DNA of 21,740 bases, from IMG/VR virus record IMGVR_UViG_3300047354_000991, positions 1 to 21,740 of that record, one strand, 5' to 3'. Origin of the DNA: a virus. The translations under genes were made by a program, and so were the position numbers. Positions 1 to 5,471 of this stretch are shown piece after piece. The notes beneath the pieces are model-generated. The model worked only from the letters and a program-made list of their open reading frames with translations. It made no database searches and was not told the DNA's origin. Positions within the stretch are counted from its first letter, which is position 1, and each line of letters opens with the position of its first letter.

Positions 1-46
1 CCAGGTCATCATAGCCAAGATCAATTTTCTCATGTTTAAACTCCAT
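1..46 (-). CDS. Start of a gene running off the left edge (partial)
   Basis: An ATG at 46 (minus strand) follows the FkbM gene stop codon by two bases and opens a frame reading MEFKHEKIDLGYDDL before the window ends. The tight spacing matches the rest of this operon. The short peptide recalls the N-termini of phage PD-(D/E)XK exonuclease-like proteins in marine T4-like phages, but fifteen residues cannot establish this. No clear Shine-Dalgarno precedes it, so it may be translationally coupled to the gene before it. Confidence 0.5.
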   Translation of the reverse strand, partial: MEFKHEKIDLGYDDL

Positions 47-48
47 AA

Positions 49-732
49 CTATTTCGGTGTGCAAATCACATCCGCCTTTTTATAATTAAAATTATATAAA
101 TCTTTTATATTTTTATCAAACCAGTCCGATAATTTATTTTTTCCAACCTTCATATATTCAATGTACATAATTGGTTTGTGTTTTCTAATTGTATTTAAAC
201 TACCATTAAGTGCATGTATTTCCATACCTTCAATATCTAGTTTAATAAAATCAACTTTATCTAGATTTAAATCATCTATTCTAATGGATTCAACCAAAGT
301 GCTACCTATAGGCTTTTGTCCAACATCTTTAGATTGTGTTAACAATTCAACAGAACCAAATGAGCCAGTTTTTGTATAATCATATATAGGAACATTAATC
401 ACTCCAGGCTCATCACTGATAGCTAAATTAAATGGAAAATAGTTTTTAAACTTATTTAATTCTGTAGTGTGTTTTAAATGTTTAAATACTTCTGGTTGTG
501 CCTCATATGCATATACAGTTAGGTTTTCTAATTTACATCTTAACGAATATGAAAATAATCCATGATTGGCACCAGCATCTATCATTACTGGATTCTTTAT
601 ATCTTTTAATACATCAGCACAAAGCAACACTTCATCTTCGCCAATATATCTGCCAGTATCAATAAGCCTTTTAGCTTGTTTTGTATCGGATGGTATAAGA
701 GATATCTCACCCATGTAACAATCATAAATCAT
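49..732 (-). CDS. FkbM-family SAM-dependent methyltransferase
   Basis: A 227-residue protein with the FkbM-type class I methyltransferase signature: motif I IDAGANHG at residues 51-58 (SAM-binding glycine loop), acidic EAQP at 77-80 at the end of strand 2, KLDIEGME at 164-171, and PIMYIEY near 187-193. FkbM enzymes typically O-methylate sugars or other small acceptors; the acceptor here is unknown. The start overlaps the phoH stop by ATGA, so translation is probably coupled. Phages often carry FkbM genes, possibly for glycan or virion modification or for altering the host surface; that role is inference. Length is normal for the family and nothing is missing. Confidence 0.88.
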   Translation of the reverse strand: MIYDCYMGEISLIPSDTKQAKRLIDTGRYIGEDEVLLCADVLKDIKNPVMIDAGANHGLFSYSLRCKLENLTVYAYEAQPEVFKHLKHTTELNKFKNYFPFNLAISDEPGVINVPIYDYTKTGSFGSVELLTQSKDVGQKPIGSTLVESIRIDDLNLDKVDFIKLDIEGMEIHALNGSLNTIRKHKPIMYIEYMKVGKNKLSDWFDKNIKDLYNFNYKKADVICTPK

Positions 733-1409
733 TTGTAACCTAACATTTCCTTTGCCATAATATAATCCCTAAGAAAATCTGATCTAACAATATCGGCCCA
801 ATTAAATTGAATAATCTCAAAGTTTTTAAGATGTTCGACAATCCGTAAAAACTTTTGTATGCCTTCTTTTTCAAATCCATCTTTAAAATCTGATTGATTA
901 TAATCACCACTAAAAATAATTCTACAGTTTTCACCAACACGAGTAATTACTGAATCAAGTTCATGGAAATTTAAATTTTGCATTTCATCCACAATAATAA
1001 CAGCATTATCTATAGTCATACCACGTATAAATGATGTTGTATGAAATTCAATTTGCTTCGATGAAATAAGCCTATTGTATCCAGCATTATCGCCAATTAG
1101 TTGTGTACACATACCTTGATATGTAATTTCATATGGAGCTTTTTTTTCATCCAAACTACCAGGTAAATAACCAATATCACGAGTTGGAACAACAGATCTA
1201 AAAATTATAATCTTATCATATGGTGTAGCCTTTTCTAGCATGGCCTCCAATGCCAAATACATTGCAACGAATGTTTTACCTGTACCTGCCGAACCAGCTA
1301 ATACTAGATTATCACCATTATCCCAGGCTTCATAGGCCTTTACTTGATTCTCTGTAATAGGATCATGTATAACAAGATCATTAAGTGATGCTTTTGATTT
1401 ACTACTCAT
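729..1409 (-). CDS. phoH: PhoH-like P-loop ATPase
   Basis: A 226-residue PhoH-family protein. Walker A GSAGTGKT lies at 39-46, Walker B VIIVDEMQN at 137-145, the family block FRSVVPTRDIGYLPG at about 70-84, and FSGDYNQ at 166-172. PhoH is an ATPase/helicase-like protein of debated function (RNA metabolism or phosphate-starvation response) and is among the commonest genes in marine myoviruses. Only the ATPase core is present, with no N-terminal PIN or KH domain, as usual for phage versions. It overlaps the preceding gene by 4 nt and the FkbM gene by 4 nt, so it sits in a translationally coupled chain driven from the promoter at 2231-2259. Confidence 0.95.
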   Translation of the reverse strand: MSSKSKASLNDLVIHDPITENQVKAYEAWDNGDNLVLAGSAGTGKTFVAMYLALEAMLEKATPYDKIIIFRSVVPTRDIGYLPGSLDEKKAPYEITYQGMCTQLIGDNAGYNRLISSKQIEFHTTSFIRGMTIDNAVIIVDEMQNLNFHELDSVITRVGENCRIIFSGDYNQSDFKDGFEKEGIQKFLRIVEHLKNFEIIQFNWADIVRSDFLRDYIMAKEMLGYK

Positions 1410-1639
1410 GTTTTAATTTTACTCTGGCGGCCAGCACCTTTATCTATTCTTCCCAACAAATCTTTCCAACCATCGCTAGTGTTCGAATTGGCATGGGTTT
1501 TGATAGATGATACAAAATTGCCTGTCGATAATACTTTAACGATATCATTATCCTCAAGCATTGGTGCTAATTCATGAAATGAACAATTAACATCCCACTC
1601 CTCATTTGTTGAAATTCTACGTAGCGTATACTTCGGCAT
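1406..1639 (-). CDS. Small FmdB-like phage protein lacking zinc-ribbon cysteines
   Basis: A 77-residue protein beginning MPKYTLRRISTNEEW. The open frame extends upstream to 1735, but that extension lies wholly inside the previous gene, and MPKYTLRR matches the usual N-terminus of FmdB-like phage proteins (MPxYxxR), so I start at 1639. It overlaps the upstream gene by 23 nt and phoH by 4 nt. The C-terminal half (FVSSIKTHANSNTSDGWKDL, then basic residues) resembles the tail of marine-phage FmdB-like proteins. No cysteine is present where FmdB zinc ribbons carry two CxxC pairs, so metal binding is probably lost. Function unknown. Confidence 0.7.
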   Translation of the reverse strand: MPKYTLRRISTNEEWDVNCSFHELAPMLEDNDIVKVLSTGNFVSSIKTHANSNTSDGWKDLLGRIDKGAGRQSKIKT

Positions 1640-2195
1640 TATTAAACCACTCCGGTATTGGACGTTTTGTCCATAACATTTTAAACCTATCTTGCTTTGT
1701 TTTGTAATATGCACGATATGATCTAACAGGTTCATTGTAAAAGAAACATTCCGGATTGGTACCCATTGCCAATTTAAATGGTGTCAATGGACCTTTTGGG
1801 ATATTCCTAGGTAATGCCCACAATGCAGACCTTAGCTTAGAATCAGTAGCATGCACTTTATTATACCGATATGTATACTCTTCACAAAGGGCAATAAAAT
1901 GTTGATGATGCCAACGATAGTTGGTATCTGATTCCATAGTCCATACTGTACATGGATGTTTGTGATGCACTGCTTTGTAATAGAGTAACTCTGCCTCGAT
2001 GTCAACATCACCTAAGTCGTAATAATCAACCATACGTTTACCAGATTTAGATGGCCGTTTTTTCTTCTCGCCATCTAGCATCCGATGAGCCGTTGACAAC
2101 ATCTGGGCTGACTCTACAATCATTTTTACAACGTGTTTGTCACATTGCATTTGTGCAGAGATAATAGGACATTGGTCCAGGACAAATATATTCAT
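1617..2195 (-). CDS. Conserved marine-phage protein of unknown function, His-rich
   Basis: A 192-residue protein starting MNIFVLDQCP. It has a characteristic distribution of histidines: CDKHVVKM at 18-25, STAHRM at 34-39, HHKHPCTVW at 77-85 and WHHQH at 95-99, followed by ALCEEYTYRY. This layout occurs in uncharacterised proteins of many marine T4-like phages; the conserved His, Asp and Glu residues suggest a metal site or an enzyme, but I cannot name an activity. It is the first gene after the 2231-2259 promoter. A GGTGGGA element lies 11 nt before the ATG, a long spacing for a Shine-Dalgarno. It overlaps the FmdB-like gene by 23 nt. Confidence 0.8.
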   Translation of the reverse strand: MNIFVLDQCPIISAQMQCDKHVVKMIVESAQMLSTAHRMLDGEKKKRPSKSGKRMVDYYDLGDVDIEAELLYYKAVHHKHPCTVWTMESDTNYRWHHQHFIALCEEYTYRYNKVHATDSKLRSALWALPRNIPKGPLTPFKLAMGTNPECFFYNEPVRSYRAYYKTKQDRFKMLWTKRPIPEWFNNAEVYAT

Positions 2196-2230
2196 AATGT
2201 AATCATTCCCACCATAGTTATTATACTATT

Positions 2231-2259
2231 ATTATACCAAAAATTTCACTACCTGTAAA
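2231..2259 (-). promoter_or_regulatory. Sigma70-like promoter P1
   Basis: On the minus strand TTTACA (2259-2254), a 17-nt spacer and TATAAT (2236-2231), with TGG directly before the -10 giving an extended -10. Predicted start of RNA is about 2224, leaving a leader of about 30 nt before the ATG at 2195. A second TATAAT lies at 2225-2220 without a spaced -35. Same architecture as the promoters at 4057 and 7717. Confidence 0.8.
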
Positions 2260-2275
2260 CCATTATTTTTTTTAG

Positions 2276-2443
2276 TTAAAACGAAAGTTGAACTCCTTGT
2301 GATGTAAGTGTCTTTACCATAAAATCTCTTTTCTTAAGAATATTTTTAGCTTCCATAGATCTACCTTTTTTCATAAGCTTTGCTGCATAATTTTCAAGTT
2401 CAGCTAGATCGTTCTTAAGTCTTTGGATTTGAATGATAGGCAT
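2276..2443 (-). CDS. Small helical protein, 55 residues, unknown function
   Basis: The frame is open up to 2476, but I start at the internal ATG at 2443. It has a good Shine-Dalgarno (AAGGA, 7 nt before ATG), and the longer version would begin inside the terminator hairpin. The product starts MPIIQIQRLKNDLAELENYA, then is Lys-rich with heptad-like spacing of Leu, Ile and Ala, suggesting a single coiled coil or helical hairpin. No family is recognised. It is isolated between a terminator immediately upstream and promoter P1 downstream, so it must be expressed by terminator read-through or from a promoter I did not find. Confidence 0.7.
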   Translation of the reverse strand: MPIIQIQRLKNDLAELENYAAKLMKKGRSMEAKNILKKRDFMVKTLTSQGVQLSF

Positions 2444-2455
2444 GTGAGTTCCTTT

Positions 2456-2489
2456 AAAAAAAACGAGCGCGTACAAATATACACACTCG
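2456..2489 (-). terminator. Intrinsic (rho-independent) terminator
   Basis: In the minus-strand RNA, bases 2489-2480 (CGAGUGUGUA) pair with 2473-2464 (UACGCGCUCG) over ten positions, two of them G-U wobbles, around a 6-nt loop, followed at once by eight U residues (2463-2456). On the plus strand the two wobbles would be C/A mismatches, so the hairpin is built for minus-strand RNA. It lies 27 nt after the stop of the gene at 2516-2935 and only 13 nt before the ATG of the next gene. Confidence 0.88.
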
Positions 2490-2515
2490 CGTTTAGAGTT
2501 AAAAAATTAAAGAGA

Positions 2516-2935
2516 CTAATCTTTGAGTAGACCAGGAAAGGCCTCCTCTACAACTTTACGCGTAATTGATTTATATGGTTTTTTATTAATCATATTGACA
2601 AGAACTTTTGCATCTTCAGGATGTACACCTTCCAACATTGCCAGGAACAATCTTTCTCTTTTCCATTTAGGTAGTTGTTCACTGGCCGCCAAACCTTTTA
2701 CAAAATATTTAAACTTTGTATTTTCTCTAATTAAGTTTGCTGGATGGTTGTGTGGTTCACACGCCTCATATGGTACTTTACCTTCTGGTAGATTCCATTG
2801 AACAGTAGAATCATAAGTACCTCTTAAAACATCCTTTAAAGCCCAACTCTCATTTGTTTTAAGAGTCGCGACCTTATCTGCCTTAGTCTTATCTTTACTT
2901 GCTTTATCTAGAATTTCAAAAACATACTTTCCCAT
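2516..2935 (-). CDS. Conserved marine-phage protein (probably DUF6433)
   Basis: A 139-residue protein starting MGKYVFEILDKASKDKTKA. The middle carries LPEGKVPYEA and KFKYFVKG; the C-terminal part has EGVHPEDAKVLVNMINKKPY and ends VVEEAFPGLLKD. This block order matches the family I know as DUF6433 from marine T4-like phages, whose function is not established. The start has an excellent Shine-Dalgarno (GGAGGAA about 9 nt upstream) and abuts the stop of the RNase H gene. It is the last gene before the terminator at 2456-2489. A TATAAATA octamer 45 nt upstream could give it separate late expression. The family name is from memory. Confidence 0.8.
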   Translation of the reverse strand: MGKYVFEILDKASKDKTKADKVATLKTNESWALKDVLRGTYDSTVQWNLPEGKVPYEACEPHNHPANLIRENTKFKYFVKGLAASEQLPKWKRERLFLAMLEGVHPEDAKVLVNMINKKPYKSITRKVVEEAFPGLLKD

Positions 2936-3787
2936 TTATAAAAATTCCTCCACGGATTCAATCAACATCTTCATATTCTTATTTATAAGATAAGGAAACA
3001 CACGCCCTTTATTTTCCCAAGGATCTTGTGCATTATATTCAGAAATTATTAATTCCTTTATTGCACTTGGTGTTTTATTTAAATCAATAAGGGTTTCATT
3101 ACGTTGGTAATTACGATACCAGGAAGCAGCATATAGCAATTCACCATCCGCCAAATCTTCTATGATGGTTTCTTTTTTCTTTTTTGATAGTGGTGTTTGT
3201 CGTTCGCCATTTACAAAGGTATCATCATGTGATAATATATTAGGTACACCATCACCTGCATCACCAGTAAGGATCTTTTCGATAAGGTTAATCTTTGGGT
3301 TGGCATCCTTAAGTTCTTTTTTCTGCATGTGTGACCACTGGCGAACATTTGAATATTGTTGTAATTGCAGAAAATCCTTGTCGGATGATACAATCATAAC
3401 ATCTTCATATTGGCCAAACTCTTGTGTGTTTTCTACCAAGGTGCCAATAATATCATCTGCCTCACATTGGTCTACATGTAGAACTTTATATGGAAAATTT
3501 TCCTTAATCTCATCCTTGACCAAATGCATAATGCGAAAAGCTTCTTGCCAATCAAAACCTGATTCGTCACGTGATTTTTTACGATTGGCTTTATATTGTG
3601 GATAATAAGTTCTACGCCAATTATTTGGACCATCACAACACAAAATCATTTGGCCATAATCTTGTTTGAACTTTTTATTATACATACGAATAGAATTAAG
3701 AATCATATGTCGTAGCATATTTTCATCATTTACTTTATTAACTGCAATCGTTGCAATTGCAATACCGCTAAAATCCATTAATATCAT
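2936..3787 (-). CDS. rnh: RNase H / 5'-3' flap exonuclease, T4 Rnh type
   Basis: A 283-residue FEN-family nuclease like T4 RNase H, which removes RNA primers and flaps during lagging-strand synthesis. The conserved metal ligands are visible: D5 (LMDFSG), D52 (CCDGPNNWRR, with the helical-arch arginines following), E109/D111/D112 (QCEADDIIG), D136/D138 (SSDKDFLQL) and D176/D179 (TGDAGDGVPN, the helix-hairpin-helix DNA-binding region). Length is close to T4 Rnh (about 305). The ATG overlaps the previous stop by ATGA, so translation is coupled to the small gene at 3784-4023, both read from promoter P2. No key residue is missing. Confidence 0.93.
   Translation of the reverse strand: MILMDFSGIAIATIAVNKVNDENMLRHMILNSIRMYNKKFKQDYGQMILCCDGPNNWRRTYYPQYKANRKKSRDESGFDWQEAFRIMHLVKDEIKENFPYKVLHVDQCEADDIIGTLVENTQEFGQYEDVMIVSSDKDFLQLQQYSNVRQWSHMQKKELKDANPKINLIEKILTGDAGDGVPNILSHDDTFVNGERQTPLSKKKKETIIEDLADGELLYAASWYRNYQRNETLIDLNKTPSAIKELIISEYNAQDPWENKGRVFPYLINKNMKMLIESVEEFL
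2980..2987 (-). promoter_or_regulatory. Possible T4-type late promoter octamer
   Basis: The minus strand reads CTTATAAATAAG here, containing the T4 late consensus TATAAATA, 45 nt before the ATG of the gene at 2516-2935 and inside the end of rnh. Octamers of this composition are expected about twice by chance on one strand of a window this AT-rich, so support is weak. Confidence 0.25.
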
Positions 3788-4023
3788 TGTACTACCTCGA
3801 AATCCGGATCATCATTACTAAGTGCAATCCAACGACTGCCTGCCAATAGGTGTGGTTGATCACAGTTAAGAAATGCAAATGGTCCAATACATTCGCGATG
3901 GGCTGTTGTTTGAATTTTAGGTTGAACATCGACTACAGTAAACGAATCACCAAATTGGTGAATTCGATTTTTACCATGTCTGGATTTACCTTTAAGTTTT
4001 ACTCTATCGCCGGTTTTAAACAT
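3784..4023 (-). CDS. Small beta-rich hypothetical protein, possible SH3/KOW-like fold
   Basis: A 79-residue protein starting MFKTGDRVKLKGKSRHGKN, with a stretch ending DSFTVVDVQPK and then an acidic tail (DDPDFEVV). The GDxVxLKGK opening and alternating hydrophobic pattern resemble small SH3- or KOW-like barrels, but I do not recognise the family. It is the first gene after promoter P2, with AAAGG about 8 nt before the ATG, and it overlaps rnh by ATGA. That position suggests co-expression with replication functions. Confidence 0.75.
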   Translation of the reverse strand: MFKTGDRVKLKGKSRHGKNRIHQFGDSFTVVDVQPKIQTTAHRECIGPFAFLNCDQPHLLAGSRWIALSNDDPDFEVVQ

Positions 4024-4056
4024 AATATGACCTTTACACTTTTTGATTGTGTAACT

Positions 4057-4085
4057 ATTATATCATACTTTTCCATAAATGTAAA
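4057..4085 (-). promoter_or_regulatory. Sigma70-like promoter P2
   Basis: Minus strand TTTACA (4085-4080), a 17-nt spacer, TATAAT (4062-4057), with TGA before the -10 giving an extended -10, followed by AGT. Predicted RNA start is near 4050, about 27 nt before the ATG at 4023. The -35 and spacer overlap the 3' end of the small gene at 4063-4197. Confidence 0.82.
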
Positions 4086-4197
4086 CAAAAATCTGCACTT
4101 GATAGTTAAAAGTTATTGGGTACATTTCAGGATCTGCTAATCTATCACCCCAATATTCTTTTAGTCTTTTGGTAAATGTCTCGAGTGAATCTTGCAT
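4063..4197 (-). CDS. Small conserved-looking phage protein, 44 residues
   Basis: An ATG at 4197 opens a 44-codon frame starting MQDSLETFTKRLKEYWGDRL and ending QIFVYIYGKV. The pattern (TFTKRLKEYWGDRLxDPE, then an aromatic C-terminus) resembles very small proteins seen in marine T4-like phages, so I think it is real. It overlaps the end of the GIY-YIG gene by 37 nt in another frame, and promoter P2 sits in its last codons. Against it: AGG is immediately next to the ATG, which is too close for a good Shine-Dalgarno. Function unknown. Confidence 0.5.
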   Translation of the reverse strand: MQDSLETFTKRLKEYWGDRLADPEMYPITFNYQVQIFVYIYGKV

Positions 4198-4565
4198 CCT
4201 ATAAAACTATTATAATAGTCATCCCTAATTAATACGTCATTTTCAAATTGTAATTTTGCCTCGTAATAGGACATTTCACCTTTGGTACGACACAACCTTA
4301 AGATTTCTCTTTTGTAACCACTTGGCCCTCGCTGTTCAACGAGTAACTGAAGTTCCTTATTAGATCCATAATACCCTCGCCAGTCAGATTCAACTCTGGT
4401 TTTAATCCGTCTAGTTCTTTTACTATTTTTTGGTAATATCTTAGGCCGCCAGAAGTTCTTTTTACCGATATATTTTTTATCTGTATCCAGTTCTGTGATG
4501 AGATAGACAAATCCTTGGTATTCTTCTGGGGTATCGTTATATTCATTATCTTTATAAATCCACAT
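4161..4565 (-). CDS. GIY-YIG-type nuclease domain protein
   Basis: A 134-residue protein with a stand-alone GIY-YIG-like fold: GFVYLITELDTDKKYIGKK at 18-36 (the two tyrosine-containing strands), W38-x-P as often seen in phage members, YYGSNKEL at 65-72, and YYEAKLQFEND at 100-110 containing E102 as the candidate metal ligand. It has no NUMOD or other DNA-binding extension, unlike classical free-standing homing endonucleases. Related proteins are common in marine T4-like phages and their job is not known; host DNA breakdown, DNA repair or homing are all possible. It begins 4 nt after the sulfotransferase stop. Confidence 0.8.
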   Translation of the reverse strand: MWIYKDNEYNDTPEEYQGFVYLITELDTDKKYIGKKNFWRPKILPKNSKRTRRIKTRVESDWRGYYGSNKELQLLVEQRGPSGYKREILRLCRTKGEMSYYEAKLQFENDVLIRDDYYNSFIGCKIHSRHLPKD

Positions 4566-4569
4566 AAAG

Positions 4570-5202
4570 TTATTTATTACTTATGGAAATCCGTTTGTAG
4601 TAGTCACAATCGTTCAATATTGCTTTAAGTTGCCTAATTGTTTCATGTTGTAATTCTTCTCTATGGGTTCCAACTCTACCCTTACGAACTTTCATTGCAT
4701 TTGGATTTTCACTAGTTTTATGTTTTAAGGAATAACCTTTTGAATTAATGGGATCTAAGTGTAAGTTTTTCATGTTATCATATGAACCATGTTCAATTGC
4801 TTCTTTCAATCCTTGAGTTGGTATATCATAATGTTTTAAAACTTCGCATATTACATTATGTGCATCAGCAATAAGATCTTCATATTTTATAACCATGGTA
4901 TTTTTTCTTTTATTTTCTAAAAAGAAAAAATGGTGTTCAATGATCTTATCAATCCAATCAATACAAAATTCATCTATTGTTTGTTCCTTTGCAGTTACAT
5001 CATATTTGCGATGAACCCTTTGGTGGTAATATGAAACGACTGTATCCAAAGGGCATCTTGTCAAATATAGCATTGGTAAATTATGAACTAGTTTATCATG
5101 GGTAAACTTATATAACCCCTTTGCTTTTGTTTTATCTAGCATTACCCTAACCCATGTTCTTCCGGATTTTGGAAATGATACCAAAATAAATTTTTTATTC
5201 AT
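4570..5202 (-). CDS. PAPS-dependent sulfotransferase-like protein
   Basis: A 210-residue sulfotransferase-fold protein. SFPKSGRTW at 9-17 is the 5'-phosphosulfate-binding loop (family consensus YPKSGTTW), RCPLDTVVSYYH at 49-60 is the 3'-phosphate motif with R49 and S57, and RKGRVGTHREEL near 173-184 matches the C-terminal RKGxxGDWK block. Sulfotransferases move sulfate from PAPS to alcohols, sugars or lipids; acceptor unknown. The frame runs open to 5268, but the first 22 codons overlap the zinc-ribbon gene and the P-loop would be unusually deep, so I start at MNKKFILVSF. Its ATG lies within the last codons of the zinc-ribbon gene. It is shorter than cellular enzymes (about 280-300) but keeps all three motifs. 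Confidence 0.85.
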   Translation of the reverse strand: MNKKFILVSFPKSGRTWVRVMLDKTKAKGLYKFTHDKLVHNLPMLYLTRCPLDTVVSYYHQRVHRKYDVTAKEQTIDEFCIDWIDKIIEHHFFFLENKRKNTMVIKYEDLIADAHNVICEVLKHYDIPTQGLKEAIEHGSYDNMKNLHLDPINSKGYSLKHKTSENPNAMKVRKGRVGTHREELQHETIRQLKAILNDCDYYKRISISNK

Positions 5203-5332
5203 GCTCAGATATGTCTGTAACTTCTGCTCTACGACCACAAACTGGACAGAATTCTGGATTCTCACCACCCTCGCAAAGAACTATGGTAACACTATAGCAT
5301 TCTTCACATTCAATTTTGAATTCGTTTTCCAC
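5195..5332 (-). CDS. 45-residue zinc-ribbon protein, GTG start
   Basis: A GTG at 5332 opens a 45-codon frame starting VENEFKIECEECYSVTIVLC (V read as fMet), continuing EGGENPEFCPVCGRRAE. Cysteines pair as CEEC and CPVC around a beta-like linker, the layout of a rubredoxin-type zinc ribbon. AAAGGA lies 5 nt before the GTG. It overlaps the DUF1289-like gene by 23 nt upstream and the sulfotransferase ATG by 8 nt downstream. Small proteins with this layout recur in marine T4-like phages. It probably binds zinc; its partner (RNA, DNA or protein) is unknown. Confidence 0.75.
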   Translation of the reverse strand: MENEFKIECEECYSVTIVLCEGGENPEFCPVCGRRAEVTDISEHE

Positions 5333-5471
5333 AGGATTCCTTTATTTCTTTTTTTCTAATGTCTGTTGCTACTAACCATTCTCTAATTTCATCCTGAGTT
5401 CTACCACAACCAATACAAATATTATCAACCAATGTGCAAATTTTTACACAAGGACTAGAAGTCAATTTCAC
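5310..5471 (-). CDS. DUF1289-like four-cysteine protein
   Basis: Core SSPCVKICTLVDNICIGCGR followed by TQDEIREWLVATD and a basic tail with one more Cys. This matches DUF1289 (SPCxxxCxxD..CxGCxRTxxEIxxW), small proteins with four conserved cysteines predicted to bind metal or an Fe-S cluster. The start is uncertain: the only ATG (5513) would add 14 residues that simply overlap nrdJ, while GTG at 5480 or 5471 and TTG at 5465 lie just before the core. I chose GTG 5471 because GGAG stands just upstream, though at short spacing. It overlaps the last codons of nrdJ and the zinc-ribbon gene, implying coupled translation. Cellular DUF1289 proteins are also short. Confidence 0.75.
   Translation of the reverse strand: MKLTSSPCVKICTLVDNICIGCGRTQDEIREWLVATDIRKKEIKESCGKRIQN

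Noticed and set aside
161-379. Plus-strand open frames throughout the window, this one as example (others at 3162-3605, 6746-7150, 15257-15544)
   Set aside because: Each lies opposite a recognisable minus-strand gene, has no family features and no ribosome site, and has the composition of antisense readings of AT-rich coding DNA.
1640-1735. Longer N-terminus for the FmdB-like gene
   Set aside because: The extra 32 codons fall entirely inside the previous gene, and the family-like start MPKYTLRR occurs at 1639.
2444-2476. Longer N-terminus for the 55-residue gene
   Set aside because: It would start inside the terminator hairpin, whereas the ATG at 2443 has a good Shine-Dalgarno.
4209-4214. 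TATAAT on the minus strand within the GIY-YIG gene as a fourth promoter
   Set aside because: No -35 element at 16-18 nt, and only 12 nt separate it from the next ATG.
4161-4565. Free-standing homing endonuclease marking an intron or insertion
   Set aside because: No DNA-binding extension, no interrupted flanking gene, and similar proteins are standard cargo in this phage group.
5203-5268. Longer N-terminus for the sulfotransferase
   Set aside because: These codons are the other-frame reading of the zinc-ribbon gene; the phosphosulfate loop normally lies near the N-terminus.
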